The notes: a model not told the origin generated them from the sequence alone. A stretch of DNA of 34,235 nt from an uncultured Bacteroides sp. (GCA_947074345.1 CAMTPH010000022.1:1-34235); one strand, 5' to 3'; shown: positions 1 to 8,726, counted from the first letter of the stretch. Numbers and translations are program-made.

Positions 1-1701
1 GCATTGCAAACATTGCCTGGCACACAAATAGAAGGCGAAACAGGCAAACTACTTGTCAGAGGTGGCGACAACAACGAAACACAAACCTTTATTGATGGAA
101 TGCATGTTCTTAATCCATATACTACCAGCGCTATTAATAGCCCTTCGCGCGGTCGATACTCTACTTTTATGTTCAGCGGTATCAATCTAGCCTCGGGAGC
201 TGCTCCTTTGGAGTATGGCAATGCACTATCAGCTGCACTTCCTCTAGAAACTAAAGATATTAGTCCCATCAATAAACTAGGTATCAATGTATCTAGTGTA
301 GGAGTAGGCACAGGCGGAACTCGCGCTTTCGAGAAAGGTTCAGCATCAGTCAATCTTGAATATCAAGACCTTGCACTATACAATAAGGTTTATTCAGGAA
401 GAACTGAAGCTAAAGATCCTTATCGTTTGATGTCAGCCTCAGCACAATTACGCTATACCCCTACCGATAATTCTATTTATAAAATTTACTGGGCTTACGA
501 CCGAACTGATTTTTCTAATTATGAAGGCAGCGATAGAAGACTCTTTAAATTAGGTGAAGACAATTTTTATCTTAATGCAACTTATCGCAATACCACTTCA
601 ACCCAATGGAACTGGTTTGTTGGAACATCTTTTTCGTGGTATAGACAAAAGATAGATAATGCCAACCTTGCCAACGATTGTTGGGAGGAGAATCAAAAGG
701 AAGTTCATATAAAGATCAAGACAATGAAGCGTCTTAGCAGTTTATGTAAAATAGAGATGGGCACAGAAAGTTTAATCAATCAATACGATGATAGCTATAG
801 CCTAAATAACCAAAATGCAGCAATCAATGCCGGCATGAACTCAACTCAAACAGCAGCATATGCTACTCTCTATTATTTCCCTATCGAATCGATTAAAACT
901 GAACTTTCGGTACGAGGCGAATACACCTCACTTAATCGAGAATGGAACTTGTCGCCTAGATTGTGCGTAAACTATTACTTAGGCAATCTAATGCTCTCGG
1001 CTGCAGGTGGTCGATATACTCAATTGCCTGGTTATCGTTATCTAGCCAATTGTAACCAGTTACGTACTGAAGTATGTACACAGTATAACATAGGTGCTCA
1101 ATATAACTATCAAGGACGATTCATGAAAGCTGAAGTCTATCACAAACAATACTCGCATCTAGCACTAGGTAATTTCCCCACATTTAATAATCAGCAACCA
1201 CTAAGTTCTCAAGGACATGGTTATAGCCGTGGAGTAGATCTCTTTTTCCAAGATGCTGTTTCCATCAAGCGATTAGAATATCAGTTGTCTTATACTTACA
1301 ACGACTCCAAACGTAAATATCACGAATATGAAGAAATGACTACACCACAATACGTTACCCGTCACAATGCTTCGTTGGTATTAAAATACACTATTCCTTC
1401 GATGAATCTTATTCTAGGGCTAACCAATCGTTTCAGTAGTGGACGTCCATTTCATAATCCATTGCGTCCGGGCATTATGAACGACCGTGTGAAACCATAT
1501 AATAGTCTCGATTTTGCCCTTACCTATCTTGCCACACGCAAAATCATTATCCACGCTTCGGCTAGCAATATACTAGCACGCAAGAATGTGTTTGGTAAAA
1601 TAAATGGTGAATCTATACATGCTTCAAGCGACCATTTCTTTTACGTAGGAGTATTTATCACACTAGGCAAGAAAGCAGCTTACGATGTATCAAATTTCTA
1701 A
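1..1701 (+). CDS. TonB-dependent outer membrane receptor, 5' truncated by window edge
   Basis: The reading frame is open from base 1, so the N-terminus (signal peptide, any CarboxypepD-type domain, start of the plug) lies outside the window. The visible 566 residues begin inside the plug: LLVRGGDNNETQTFIDGMHV is a typical plug segment, followed by repeated amphipathic strands rich in Tyr, Asn and Arg, as expected of a 22-strand outer membrane barrel. It ends shortly after a Phe-rich strand (FFYVGVFITLG), with a few further residues. The family imports ligands across the outer membrane using TonB/ExbBD energy. The ligand cannot be told from sequence. A DUF2141 gene starts about 30 bases after the stop and is probably co-transcribed. 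The TTG at position 4 is internal and is not a start. Confidence 0.9.
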   Translation, partial: ALQTLPGTQIEGETGKLLVRGGDNNETQTFIDGMHVLNPYTTSAINSPSRGRYSTFMFSGINLASGAAPLEYGNALSAALPLETKDISPINKLGINVSSVGVGTGGTRAFEKGSASVNLEYQDLALYNKVYSGRTEAKDPYRLMSASAQLRYTPTDNSIYKIYWAYDRTDFSNYEGSDRRLFKLGEDNFYLNATYRNTTSTQWNWFVGTSFSWYRQKIDNANLANDCWEENQKEVHIKIKTMKRLSSLCKIEMGTESLINQYDDSYSLNNQNAAINAGMNSTQTAAYATLYYFPIESIKTELSVRGEYTSLNREWNLSPRLCVNYYLGNLMLSAAGGRYTQLPGYRYLANCNQLRTEVCTQYNIGAQYNYQGRFMKAEVYHKQYSHLALGNFPTFNNQQPLSSQGHGYSRGVDLFFQDAVSIKRLEYQLSYTYNDSKRKYHEYEEMTTPQYVTRHNASLVLKYTIPSMNLILGLTNRFSSGRPFHNPLRPGIMNDRVKPYNSLDFALTYLATRKIIIHASASNILARKNVFGKINGESIHASSDHFFYVGVFITLGKKAAYDVSNF

Positions 1702-1731
1702 ATACATATGTTTAATTTAATTATTACAAAA

Positions 1732-2145
1732 ATGAAAAAGATGATTTTATCCCTTGCTTGTCTTTGTGCAGGTTGTATGCAACACTTGTCTGCTCAAGAT
1801 TTAACTCTAGAAGTTAGAGGTATCGAAAAAAAAGTTGGTATGATTTATGGAGCCGTATATAACTCCGAAGATACTTACATGAAAAAACCGTTAGCTACAC
1901 TTGGTTTGCCTGCTGATAGTAGTGTTGTAAACATTCCATGTAATGGATTGCCAGCTGGCACTTATGCTATTACTCTTTATCAAGACGAAAATCAAAATAA
2001 CAAACTTGATACCGATGCTTTCGGTCGTCCACTAGAGAAGATTGGATTTAGCAATGATGCACCGGTTGTAATGGGCCCACCTTCGTTTAAAAAGAGTAAG
2101 TTTACTCTTCAAAATGATACTGTGATGGTGATTAATCTCTTCTAA
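1732..2145 (+). CDS. Secreted DUF2141 family protein
   Basis: A 137-residue protein starting at the ATG of MKKMILSL. An in-frame ATG at 1708 would add eight residues before the signal peptide and looks less likely. The N-terminus is a signal peptide, most likely cut after LSAQ. The GC pair inside it is not a good lipobox, so periplasmic or surface location is an inference. The mature part has the DUF2141 hallmarks: a beta-rich start, the motif AGTYAITLYQDENQNNKLDT, then FGRPLEKIGFSND and a C-terminal strand. The family function is unknown. It follows the TonB receptor closely, with a strong terminator immediately after it, so the two probably form one transcription unit and it may assist the receptor. 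Confidence 0.88.
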   Translation: MKKMILSLACLCAGCMQHLSAQDLTLEVRGIEKKVGMIYGAVYNSEDTYMKKPLATLGLPADSSVVNIPCNGLPAGTYAITLYQDENQNNKLDTDAFGRPLEKIGFSNDAPVVMGPPSFKKSKFTLQNDTVMVINLF

Positions 2146-2194
2146 GCTATTCATTTATAAATGTAGATTAATATATTATCCAATATTATTTGAC

Positions 2195-2244
2195 AAATAA
2201 AGGCTCCTATTTAGCGATTAAATCCTAAATAGGAGCCTTTATTT
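2195..2244. terminator. Bidirectional intrinsic terminator between convergent genes
   Basis: A perfect 20-bp inverted repeat (2195-2214 with 2225-2244) encloses a 10-nt loop. The stem has a GC-richer core (GGCTCC/GGAGCC) and A/T-rich outer ends, so each strand gives a hairpin ending in a U-rich run. It lies between the DUF2141 gene (+) and the TonB receptor gene (-), which converge here, so it can stop transcription from both sides. Confidence 0.88.
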
Positions 2245-2292
2245 ATAGTCATAATATAACTAAGTCTATTTCAAACTCGAAGCGTTATAGGC

Positions 2293-4164
2293 TTAAAAGT
2301 TTATATTTACACCTCCCATTACAGTTGCTCCAGGCATCGGAAAACCGAGATTTATCTCATAGTGTTGATTAAGTAGATTCTCTCCTTTCACATACAACTC
2401 AAACCCATTTGCAACTCTAAACGCACCTCTTACATTCCATAATAGATAGTTTTCTTTAGCTAAAGGCTCTAACGCTGTGTATAGTCCTGCTATATATTGC
2501 ATTCCTGTAGATGCAGACCAACGTCCTTTTTTAAAATCTACCCCTGCATATAACTTATGTTCGGGCGAAGCTAAAATAACATTCCTCATATTGAGATAGC
2601 TATAATTGGCCACCAACAATAGCTCTTTAGAACAAAGATATGAAGTGGCCAACTCTACCCCATAGTTCTCTATCTTTCCGGTATTTATGTTCATTGGTCG
2701 TCCATCAACAGAGACAGTTTGAATCATATTATTGCCATTGATATAATATAGGTTCACACTATATGATAGACGAGATTGCAACAACCTTTGCGACCATGAC
2801 ACCTCATAATTCCATAAACTTTCAGGTTGTAGATTGGGATTTTGAGGTGGAAACATATACATCTCTCTGATAGTTGGATTTCTAAATCCACGACTTGCAA
2901 CAAGTTTAATCTCACCTGTTTCCATAGGATATATAGAAGCGCCGAATTGTGGTATATAGTGAGCACCTGTTACAGAGTGATGATCTACCCGAAAACCTCC
3001 ATTGAGAGTAATAAACCGTCCGATACTTTGGCGAAAATCTAAATATCCGGCAATATCATCAACCGTCTTATCTACTAATTCAGAGTCTGTACCATTGAAA
3101 TAAGCATTCCAAGCCTTTCCTCCCATTTTTTGATAATCAACACCTAGTGTAGTGCGATTGCCTCTCCATAGCGAAACACTCTGGTATAATGTGACACCCA
3201 ACATCTTATCTTTTGAATTAAAAAGAAAATCACGTGGAGAGTCGCCTTCGTAATATCCATCATTGATATTATGTTTCCCCCAATTATAGAAAACTTTTAG
3301 TGCACCAGAAGTTCTTTGATAGTTATTTTCGAGCGAAAAGGAGGTCATGCCACGAGTGATACGAGAGTCATTGTCGAATATAGGACGGCTCACCGTACCA
3401 GGATTTGAAGCATTGAAGTGCGTTAGGTTAACATCAACAAAGGTATTCCAATTATCAGATAATTCATAGCCTATTTTAACATACCCACCATATTGTTCAA
3501 ACCCCATATTGTCACGATGTCCATCTGTACGATTATAAGAGCCGGTTGCCATCACCTCAAAGCCCCTCTTTCGCATACGCAATGATGCCTCGCTATTGAG
3601 TGTATTGTAAGAGCCATATCCAACACGAGCATTTCCATCAAAACCATCTTTTCTAAGTTTAGAAGTAAGTATATTGATTACACCACCCATTGCATTCGAA
3701 CCATAAAGAACGGATGCTGGTCCTCTTACTATCTCTACCTTTTCGGCAAGCATTGATTGATAAGCATCGGCAATAGGGTGCCCCATCAATCCCATATATT
3801 GTGGGTGTCCATCAATAAGTACTAACATTCCCGTTGTGGGACTGCCGCCTATACCACGCATACTCATTCCTCCCGATGCGCCTGTAGAAACCCCATACCC
3901 CATTACTCCACGCGAAGTTGTAAATAGACTTGGAACTAACTCTGTAAGAGTGGGCAGAAGTGATTGTTCGTAGCGTCGTTCTATTTGGTCACTATTTACC
4001 ACTGATACACTCATTGGCAAATGGCGCAAATCGACCTCGTTTCTAGTTCCTGTTACTACAACCTCTCCAATATTAATCGTGTCTTTTAAAGCTTCTTGTG
4101 CGTGTGATATATGAATTGCAGAAATAGCCATTGTAGCTATGAGAGCATATTTTTTAATTACCAT
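2293..4164 (-). CDS. TonB-dependent receptor (BtuB/heme/siderophore-receptor type)
   Basis: A complete 623-residue receptor. The signal peptide ends at SHAQ (residue 23). A TonB-box-like GEVVVTGTR lies near residues 33-41. The plug contains VEIVRGPASVLYGSNAMGG, and a long barrel ends in the aromatic VNINF. The length and the direct start with a TonB box, with no CarboxypepD domain, fit small-ligand receptors rather than SusC. The segment RGFRNPTIREMY followed by NPNLQPE resembles the FRAP/NPDL region of heme and other iron-type receptors, but the pattern is shared widely, so the ligand stays open. It lies 90 bases after the Fe-S aldo/keto reductase gene and is probably its operon partner. No cobalamin riboswitch is evident upstream. 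Confidence 0.9.
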   Translation of the reverse strand: MVIKKYALIATMAISAIHISHAQEALKDTINIGEVVVTGTRNEVDLRHLPMSVSVVNSDQIERRYEQSLLPTLTELVPSLFTTSRGVMGYGVSTGASGGMSMRGIGGSPTTGMLVLIDGHPQYMGLMGHPIADAYQSMLAEKVEIVRGPASVLYGSNAMGGVINILTSKLRKDGFDGNARVGYGSYNTLNSEASLRMRKRGFEVMATGSYNRTDGHRDNMGFEQYGGYVKIGYELSDNWNTFVDVNLTHFNASNPGTVSRPIFDNDSRITRGMTSFSLENNYQRTSGALKVFYNWGKHNINDGYYEGDSPRDFLFNSKDKMLGVTLYQSVSLWRGNRTTLGVDYQKMGGKAWNAYFNGTDSELVDKTVDDIAGYLDFRQSIGRFITLNGGFRVDHHSVTGAHYIPQFGASIYPMETGEIKLVASRGFRNPTIREMYMFPPQNPNLQPESLWNYEVSWSQRLLQSRLSYSVNLYYINGNNMIQTVSVDGRPMNINTGKIENYGVELATSYLCSKELLLVANYSYLNMRNVILASPEHKLYAGVDFKKGRWSASTGMQYIAGLYTALEPLAKENYLLWNVRGAFRVANGFELYVKGENLLNQHYEINLGFPMPGATVMGGVNINF

Positions 4165-4254
4165 CTAATTTATATATACATTTAATTACATAAAATAATT
4201 CTGTCGGTGTATCAGTATGTGCGATATGTGTCCTTGATACAGTTATTCCATTTA

Positions 4255-5700
4255 CTATATTGTTTCTTGTTTAAGCTTTTCAACATAGTCGTTTATCTGT
4301 TGTAGTTCTTGCGGTATTTTTATTGCTTGAGGACAGTGATGTACGCATTGATCACATCCTATGCAGCGGCTAGCCTGACGTAGTTTAGGTACTGATCGAT
4401 CATAACCCACTAAAAAGGCACGTCGAGATTTACGATAATTCTCATCTTGCGAGCTTTCGGGAATATTATTCTCGTTGATACACTTATTGTAATGTGTAAA
4501 AATACTTGGTATATCAATACCGTAAGGACATGGCATACAATACTCACATGCTGTACATGGCACAGTCGAATACTCCATCATACGCCTAGCCGTATCGGCC
4601 AACAATTCAAACTCCTCGTCGGTTAGTGGATCTAATGGCGAAAATGTACGAATATTGTCTTGTAGATGCTCCATATAAGTCATTCCACTTAGAACAGAGA
4701 GCACACCGGGATACGAACCGGCATAACGAAACGCCCACGAAGCAATACTATTTTGCGGACGACGCTGCATCAATCTAGCAGAAAGATAATCTATATTAGA
4801 TGCCAAACGGCCACCTAGAAGAGGCTCCATAATAATTGCAGGAATATTTCGTTTTTCTAGCTCTCCATAAAGGTACTTAGCATTTACATTCAAACCAGAC
4901 GCATATTCCCAATCAACATAATTGAGCTGTATCTGCACAAAGTCCCAATGAACATAACCGCTATCATGGAGTGCAAGCATAAAATCAAACACTTCGACCT
5001 TACCATGAAACGACCAGCCAAGATTACGAATACGCCCAGCCTTTCGTTCTTCTATCAAGAAGTCTAACATTCCGTTATCAAAGAATCGCTCTTTAAGAAC
5101 AAGTTTATCTAACGTATTGAATCGTTCATCTATATCTTTTTCTGTTGTATATGTATTGCCCCCTACCCCGCAAGCGTGTAGCAAATAATAATCTAAGTAA
5201 TCGACTTGCAGATTCTTTTTTGACCGTTCATAAAGTGCTATTGCCTCATCACGATTGCGCCATAAAACATTATTGTGATTTGAAAATTTAGTTGCCACCA
5301 TATATTTATCGCGAGAATGACGAGATAAAGCGATTCCTGTCGCTGCTTCAGACCAACCCCGCACATAAGTTGCTGATGTATCAAAGTAATTCACACCATG
5401 AGCAATGGCATAGTCTACCAACTCATTTACGGTCTCTTGATTCACCTCTTCGCCTGTTCCATCAGCGCGCTGCCGAAGCGGCAAGCGCATCATTCCATAT
5501 CCCAACAATGATACTTTATCTCCTGTTGTTGGATTGGTGCGATAGGTCATCTTATCGGTTGGTACTTCCGTAAGCGCCATACCTCCTCGTTTTTGATTCA
5601 CATTATCACAACCAACAAGTGCTGTGGCAGTTACAGCCGCGCCACCTCCCAATAACTTCAGGAAGTTTCTACGGTCTATTTTATTTATATTCTTTGACAT
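4255..5700 (-). CDS. Tat-exported aldo/keto reductase with two 4Fe-4S motifs
   Basis: A 481-residue protein. Residues 10-31 form a twin-arginine signal (RRNFLKLLGGG) running into LVGC, a lipobox with Cys31, so it is probably a Tat-exported lipoprotein. The aldo/keto reductase barrel has the catalytic tetrad visible as Asp107 (YFDTSATY), Tyr112, Lys138 (VATKF) and His175 (YYLLHA). After the barrel come two ferredoxin-type clusters: C382-x2-C385-x2-C388-x2-C391-P and C446-x2-C449-x2-C452-x3-C456-P. Such fusions are common in Bacteroidales and anaerobes, but their substrates are mostly undefined. The gene heads a probable two-gene unit with the TonB receptor and is divergent from an AraC regulator. 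A -7 box candidate lies at 5762-5769. Confidence 0.9.
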   Translation of the reverse strand: MSKNINKIDRRNFLKLLGGGAAVTATALVGCDNVNQKRGGMALTEVPTDKMTYRTNPTTGDKVSLLGYGMMRLPLRQRADGTGEEVNQETVNELVDYAIAHGVNYFDTSATYVRGWSEAATGIALSRHSRDKYMVATKFSNHNNVLWRNRDEAIALYERSKKNLQVDYLDYYLLHACGVGGNTYTTEKDIDERFNTLDKLVLKERFFDNGMLDFLIEERKAGRIRNLGWSFHGKVEVFDFMLALHDSGYVHWDFVQIQLNYVDWEYASGLNVNAKYLYGELEKRNIPAIIMEPLLGGRLASNIDYLSARLMQRRPQNSIASWAFRYAGSYPGVLSVLSGMTYMEHLQDNIRTFSPLDPLTDEEFELLADTARRMMEYSTVPCTACEYCMPCPYGIDIPSIFTHYNKCINENNIPESSQDENYRKSRRAFLVGYDRSVPKLRQASRCIGCDQCVHHCPQAIKIPQELQQINDYVEKLKQETI

Positions 5701-5761
5701 AACTAGATTATCTTTATGACTGGCGCAGTTCTCATTCTTAACACCATCGAAATGAACTATA

Positions 5762-5769
5762 CAAAAGTA
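5762..5769 (-). promoter_or_regulatory. Candidate -7 box of the aldo/keto reductase operon
   Basis: On the minus strand the bases read TACTTTTG, matching the Bacteroides -7 consensus TAnnTTTG, about 62 bases before the start codon. No clear TTTG element is seen 19-21 bases upstream, which would fit an activator-dependent promoter. Confidence 0.45.
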
Positions 5770-5810
5770 TCATAATATCAATAGTTCTCCACTAAACTAA
5801 TTACTGTTTG

Positions 5811-5867
5811 TTGGATACAAATTACATAACACAGGAATTCATCAAGACATTGGATACAGATTACGGA
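5811..5867. promoter_or_regulatory. Direct repeats in the divergent AraC/reductase intergenic region
   Basis: TTGGATACAAATTACATA at 5811-5828 recurs as TTGGATACAGATTACGGA at 5850-5867. They are in the same orientation, 39 bases apart, with 15 of 18 positions matching. A weaker third match, GATTACAAATTGTA, starts near 5887. The repeats sit between two divergent promoters next to an AraC-family gene. The likely reading is an operator for that regulator, but binding is an inference. Confidence 0.5.
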
Positions 5868-5926
5868 TAGTTGTATACTCTTTACTGATTACAAATTGTA
5901 AAGAATCATTTCAACATTTTATTTAT

Positions 5927-5934
5927 TATTTTTG
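5927..5934 (+). promoter_or_regulatory. Candidate -7 box of the AraC-family gene
   Basis: TATTTTTG matches TAnnTTTG and lies 22 bases before the ATG at 5957. The tract is very A/T-rich, so the match could be chance. No good -33 element is at the right spacing. Confidence 0.35.
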
Positions 5935-5956
5935 TAGAAAATAAAACCTCTGAGTT

Positions 5957-6856
5957 ATGAACGATATACATAAATTCATTACGATTGATGAGTACCACAA
6001 AGCAATGGGAATCGAAACTCTCCATCCGTTAGTATCGATTGTTGACTTTTCAAAAGCTAAACATAAAGGAGATTATCCGGCAGGACACAGTTTTGGATTT
6101 TATACGGTATTCCTTAAAGATCAAAATTGCGGAGACATGAAATATGGCCGTAACTATTATGATTATCAAGATGGTACACTTGTATTTCTTTCACCCGATC
6201 AAGTTGTAACAATTGAGAATCGTAAGTCTCATCAACCAAAGGGTTGGGCTTTGATGTTTCATCCTGATTTTATTAGGGGCACAACTCTTGGACGAGCAAT
6301 GAAAGATTACACGTTCTTTTCGTATGATGTATTTGAGGCTCTTCATATATCGGAACAAGAGCGTGCAACTATATTAGAATGTTTTCACAATATAGAGGTT
6401 GAGCTTCATAGGAATATCGATAAGCACAGTCAAAAATTGATTATATCCAATATCGAATTATTCTTGAATTATTGCTCTCGATTTTATGATCGCCAGTTTA
6501 TTACCCGTAATTATGTTAGTAGCGATATATTAAGTAGATTTGAAACTCTCTTGAATAGCTATTTTAATTCACAGGAACCGCAAATCAAAGGACTTCCAAC
6601 TGTTAAGTTCTGTGCAGATGAACTTAATTTATCTGCCAATTATCTGGGAGACCTATTAAAAAAGGAGACAGGTAAGTCAGCTCAAGAGCACATACAACTA
6701 CATTTGATAAATGCAGCGAAAGAGAGATTATATGATAATAGTCGTTCGGTAAGCGAAATTGCGTATGAGTTAGGATTTGAATACCCACAATATTTTAGTC
6801 GTCTATTTAAGAAGCGAACAGGAATGACTCCAAATGAGTATCGAACTGCTAATTGA
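5957..6856 (+). CDS. AraC family transcriptional regulator
   Basis: A 299-residue protein with an N-terminal cupin-like sensing part (about residues 25-110) and a C-terminal AraC/XylS DNA-binding domain. The domain has two helix-turn-helix units: one around residues 215-240 (FCADELNLSANYLGDLLKK) and a second around 263-288. The second carries the family signature SVSEIAYELGFEYPQYFSRL, then FKKRTGMTPNEYR. It is transcribed away from the Fe-S aldo/keto reductase and TonB receptor pair, and direct repeats lie in the shared upstream region. Local control of that pair is therefore the most likely role. The effector is unknown. It is not adjacent to the pectin operon, and nothing shows that it regulates it. 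Confidence 0.92.
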   Translation: MNDIHKFITIDEYHKAMGIETLHPLVSIVDFSKAKHKGDYPAGHSFGFYTVFLKDQNCGDMKYGRNYYDYQDGTLVFLSPDQVVTIENRKSHQPKGWALMFHPDFIRGTTLGRAMKDYTFFSYDVFEALHISEQERATILECFHNIEVELHRNIDKHSQKLIISNIELFLNYCSRFYDRQFITRNYVSSDILSRFETLLNSYFNSQEPQIKGLPTVKFCADELNLSANYLGDLLKKETGKSAQEHIQLHLINAAKERLYDNSRSVSEIAYELGFEYPQYFSRLFKKRTGMTPNEYRTAN

Positions 6857-7158
6857 TTTTTAATCTTGCAATTTGATTGGGTGATGTTGATGTTAATAGA
6901 AGTAACCTATTAGGAGATGTACTGCCACTCTTTCTAATTGAATGTTATTTTCATGCAGTCAACCAACATCATTAAACTACATATTTAGCACGATGCCAGT
7001 GGGGTGGCAAAGTTTTGCCAACGTATAGACAAGACTTTGCCACCCCACTGGCAGTAAACTACAATTGATAGATAACAGTATCCATCGTGAGATATACTAT
7101 TCTATTATCATACAAATAGAGTATTTAGCAGATATACAATTATAGCAAAAGCTATTTA
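6857..7158. other. Intergenic region between convergent genes, with a large palindrome
   Basis: About 300 bases without a credible gene. The only strong structure is the 24-bp stem palindrome at 6994-7053, listed separately. It is flanked by the 9-base direct repeat TAAACTACA at 6973-6981 and 7055-7063. The rest is plain A/T-rich sequence. Confidence 0.6.
6994..7053. repeat. Long inverted repeat (24-bp stem, 12-nt loop)
   Basis: The left arm 6994-7017 pairs with the right arm 7030-7053 with a single mismatch, which would be a G-U pair in one of the two RNAs. The arms are G/C-rich (GCCAGTGGGGTGGC), in contrast to the surroundings. There is no U-run on either side, so it is not a textbook intrinsic terminator. 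Its place between two convergent genes still suits a transcription barrier or mRNA 3'-end stabiliser. The flanking TAAACTACA direct repeats raise the alternative of a small inserted element. Confidence 0.75.
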
Positions 7159-8532
7159 TTATTTAGAGTCGTGTCCTACTGCACTTGGTGCTTGATCTAC
7201 TACACCACCGATACTCACATTATTAAATTCAATCTTTTCGGCATTTGTAAGACTCATCGCTACACCCGCACTATCAATTATTACATCCGTAAAGCTGAAG
7301 TTACGCACAGGAAGCTCGGAGAATCCTTGAATAATAATTCCTCCTGCATCGGCTTTCTTGCACTTCATATTCTCAACGTATACATTTTGTATATCGGTAG
7401 CAAACCCTGATCCTTGTCCTTGATAGAATGAGGTAACGTAGAAGCAATCTTCCACATGCCCAAACTCCACGTTATTGACATATACATCCTTGATATACCC
7501 TCCTCTATCTGGATTCGATTTGAGGTAAATACCTCGCTTCACGTAGCCACCATAACTACAATTATCTACAAACACATTGCGCACGCCTGCCGACATTTCA
7601 CTGCCAATCACCACTCCATGCAATCCTTTAAAACGACAATTGCGTATAATGATGTTCTCGGATGGAGTAGCTATTCGTCTACCCTCATAGTCGCGACCAG
7701 CTTTGATGGCAACATTATCGTCACTATTGTCAAAATTGATATTTTCAATCAACACATTGCGCGAATATTCAGGATCGATACCATCGTTATTGGCATTGCG
7801 AGCTATGAAGTTGATAGCACGAAAAGTAGCATTTTCGGACTGAAGTAAATGGATACACCAAAATGGAGAATCGGTAATGGTTACATCTTCTACCAATATA
7901 TTTTTGCATCGGAAGAATTGAATCATATGGGGACGTAGCAAATGCCCTGCACCAAATTGACGCTTCTCTAAAGGGGTGTTGTTATGATTCATCTCTCTAC
8001 TCAACATTTGAGATTCTTTTTGGTCTTTACGCCATGTAGCAAAAGTTTCTGAAGAACTCCCATCAATTGTTCCTTTACCAATTATCGAAACATTCTCCTT
8101 TTCGTATGCATAGATGAATGGACTGTAGTTATAAAGAAATGTACCTTCCCACGAAGTAAAAACAACGGGCAGGTATTTTTGAGCATTAGAACCGAATATA
8201 ATACGTGCACCCTCTTGAATATCAAGACACACATTGCTTTCTAAATGCAACGGACCATCCACAAAAAAATCACCAGGAGGCACTATGATACGTATTCCGC
8301 CCTTACGTGTAGACATCTTTATGAGCTTATCAAACACAGGTTTCGCATCGGTCTTCCCATCTGGTTTTGCGCCATATCGTGTGATTTTTGCACTATATAC
8401 AGGTATTTCAGGAGCTTTTATCTCATCGAGAATTTGTTGCATCTTCTCTAGACGAGTACTTTGCGCGCAAAGATTAAGATTGCTACATAACAGTGCGAGT
8501 GCAAAAAGCAATAGAGAGTATTTCTTATTCAT
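7159..8532 (-). CDS. GH28 polygalacturonase, secreted
   Basis: A 457-residue glycoside hydrolase family 28 protein hydrolysing alpha-1,4-galacturonan. The start was taken at MNKKYSLLLF, which gives a clean signal peptide ending LCAQ. The frame extends upstream to 8601, but a good promoter (8565-8596) lies inside that extension. The N-terminus has the KPDGKTDAKPVFDKLI segment typical of GH28. Catalytic motifs are NNDGID (Asp250), DD (Asp271-Asp272), GLHG (His305) and the RxIYLKS variant of RIK (Arg333, Lys338), on a right-handed beta-helix of usual length. It is probably periplasmic. It lies after the terminator of the pectin operon and has its own promoter, so it is functionally linked but separately transcribed. 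Endo versus exo mode cannot be decided here. Confidence 0.92.
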   Translation of the reverse strand: MNKKYSLLLFALALLCSNLNLCAQSTRLEKMQQILDEIKAPEIPVYSAKITRYGAKPDGKTDAKPVFDKLIKMSTRKGGIRIIVPPGDFFVDGPLHLESNVCLDIQEGARIIFGSNAQKYLPVVFTSWEGTFLYNYSPFIYAYEKENVSIIGKGTIDGSSSETFATWRKDQKESQMLSREMNHNNTPLEKRQFGAGHLLRPHMIQFFRCKNILVEDVTITDSPFWCIHLLQSENATFRAINFIARNANNDGIDPEYSRNVLIENINFDNSDDNVAIKAGRDYEGRRIATPSENIIIRNCRFKGLHGVVIGSEMSAGVRNVFVDNCSYGGYVKRGIYLKSNPDRGGYIKDVYVNNVEFGHVEDCFYVTSFYQGQGSGFATDIQNVYVENMKCKKADAGGIIIQGFSELPVRNFSFTDVIIDSAGVAMSLTNAEKIEFNNVSIGGVVDQAPSAVGHDSK

Positions 8533-8564
8533 TTTTATCGTTATTGTAATTATACTATGGAGCA

Positions 8565-8596
8565 CAAACATAGCTACAATATTTAAGCTATGCAAT
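8565..8596 (-). promoter_or_regulatory. Promoter of the GH28 gene
   Basis: On the minus strand ATTG (8596-8593), a 20-base spacer and TATGTTTG (8572-8565) match the Bacteroides -33 TTTG / -7 TAnnTTTG arrangement. The predicted transcript starts near 8558, leaving an untranslated leader of about 25 bases before the chosen ATG at 8532. This supports that start over the upstream one. Confidence 0.6.
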
Positions 8597-8659
8597 CTCA
8601 TAACATTTATTACGCACTAAAACAAGTTGTTAACAATTGGAGCATTGATAACTACCTAC

Positions 8660-8695
8660 AAAAATCCCTGAGATAACAATTATTATCTCAGGGAT
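8660..8695 (-). terminator. Intrinsic terminator of the pectin SusCD operon
   Basis: A perfect 13-bp inverted repeat (8664-8676 with 8683-8695, loop CAATTA) lies 31 bases beyond the stop of the last SusD gene. On the minus strand the hairpin is followed by a short U-run (A's at 8660-8664). This separates the operon from the downstream GH28 gene. Confidence 0.85.
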
Positions 8696-8726
8696 AAATC
8701 AAATACTAAAAAAACTCTTTGTTAAA

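Noticed and set aside
2208..2220. CTATTTAGCGATT shared with the spacer near 32525
   Set aside because: A 13-base match in A/T-rich DNA is expected by chance several times in 34 kb.
2842..3042. Plus-strand frames inside the TonB receptor, as in many genes here
   Set aside because: They are antisense shadows of well-supported genes, with no domain and no start context.
4165..4254. Possible cobalamin riboswitch upstream of the TonB receptor
   Set aside because: The gap is only 90 bases and lacks the B12-box core. A weak TGTATCA/TGATACA dyad is all that is present.
5957..6856. AraC protein as regulator of the pectin operon
   Set aside because: It is divergent from another operon with its own repeats (TTGGATACA), which do not resemble the TTAATATCAAA repeats of the pectin promoter.
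8533..8601. Upstream extension of the GH28 frame
   Set aside because: The extension contains the predicted promoter and would bury the signal peptide. The ATG at 8532 gives a normal secreted protein.
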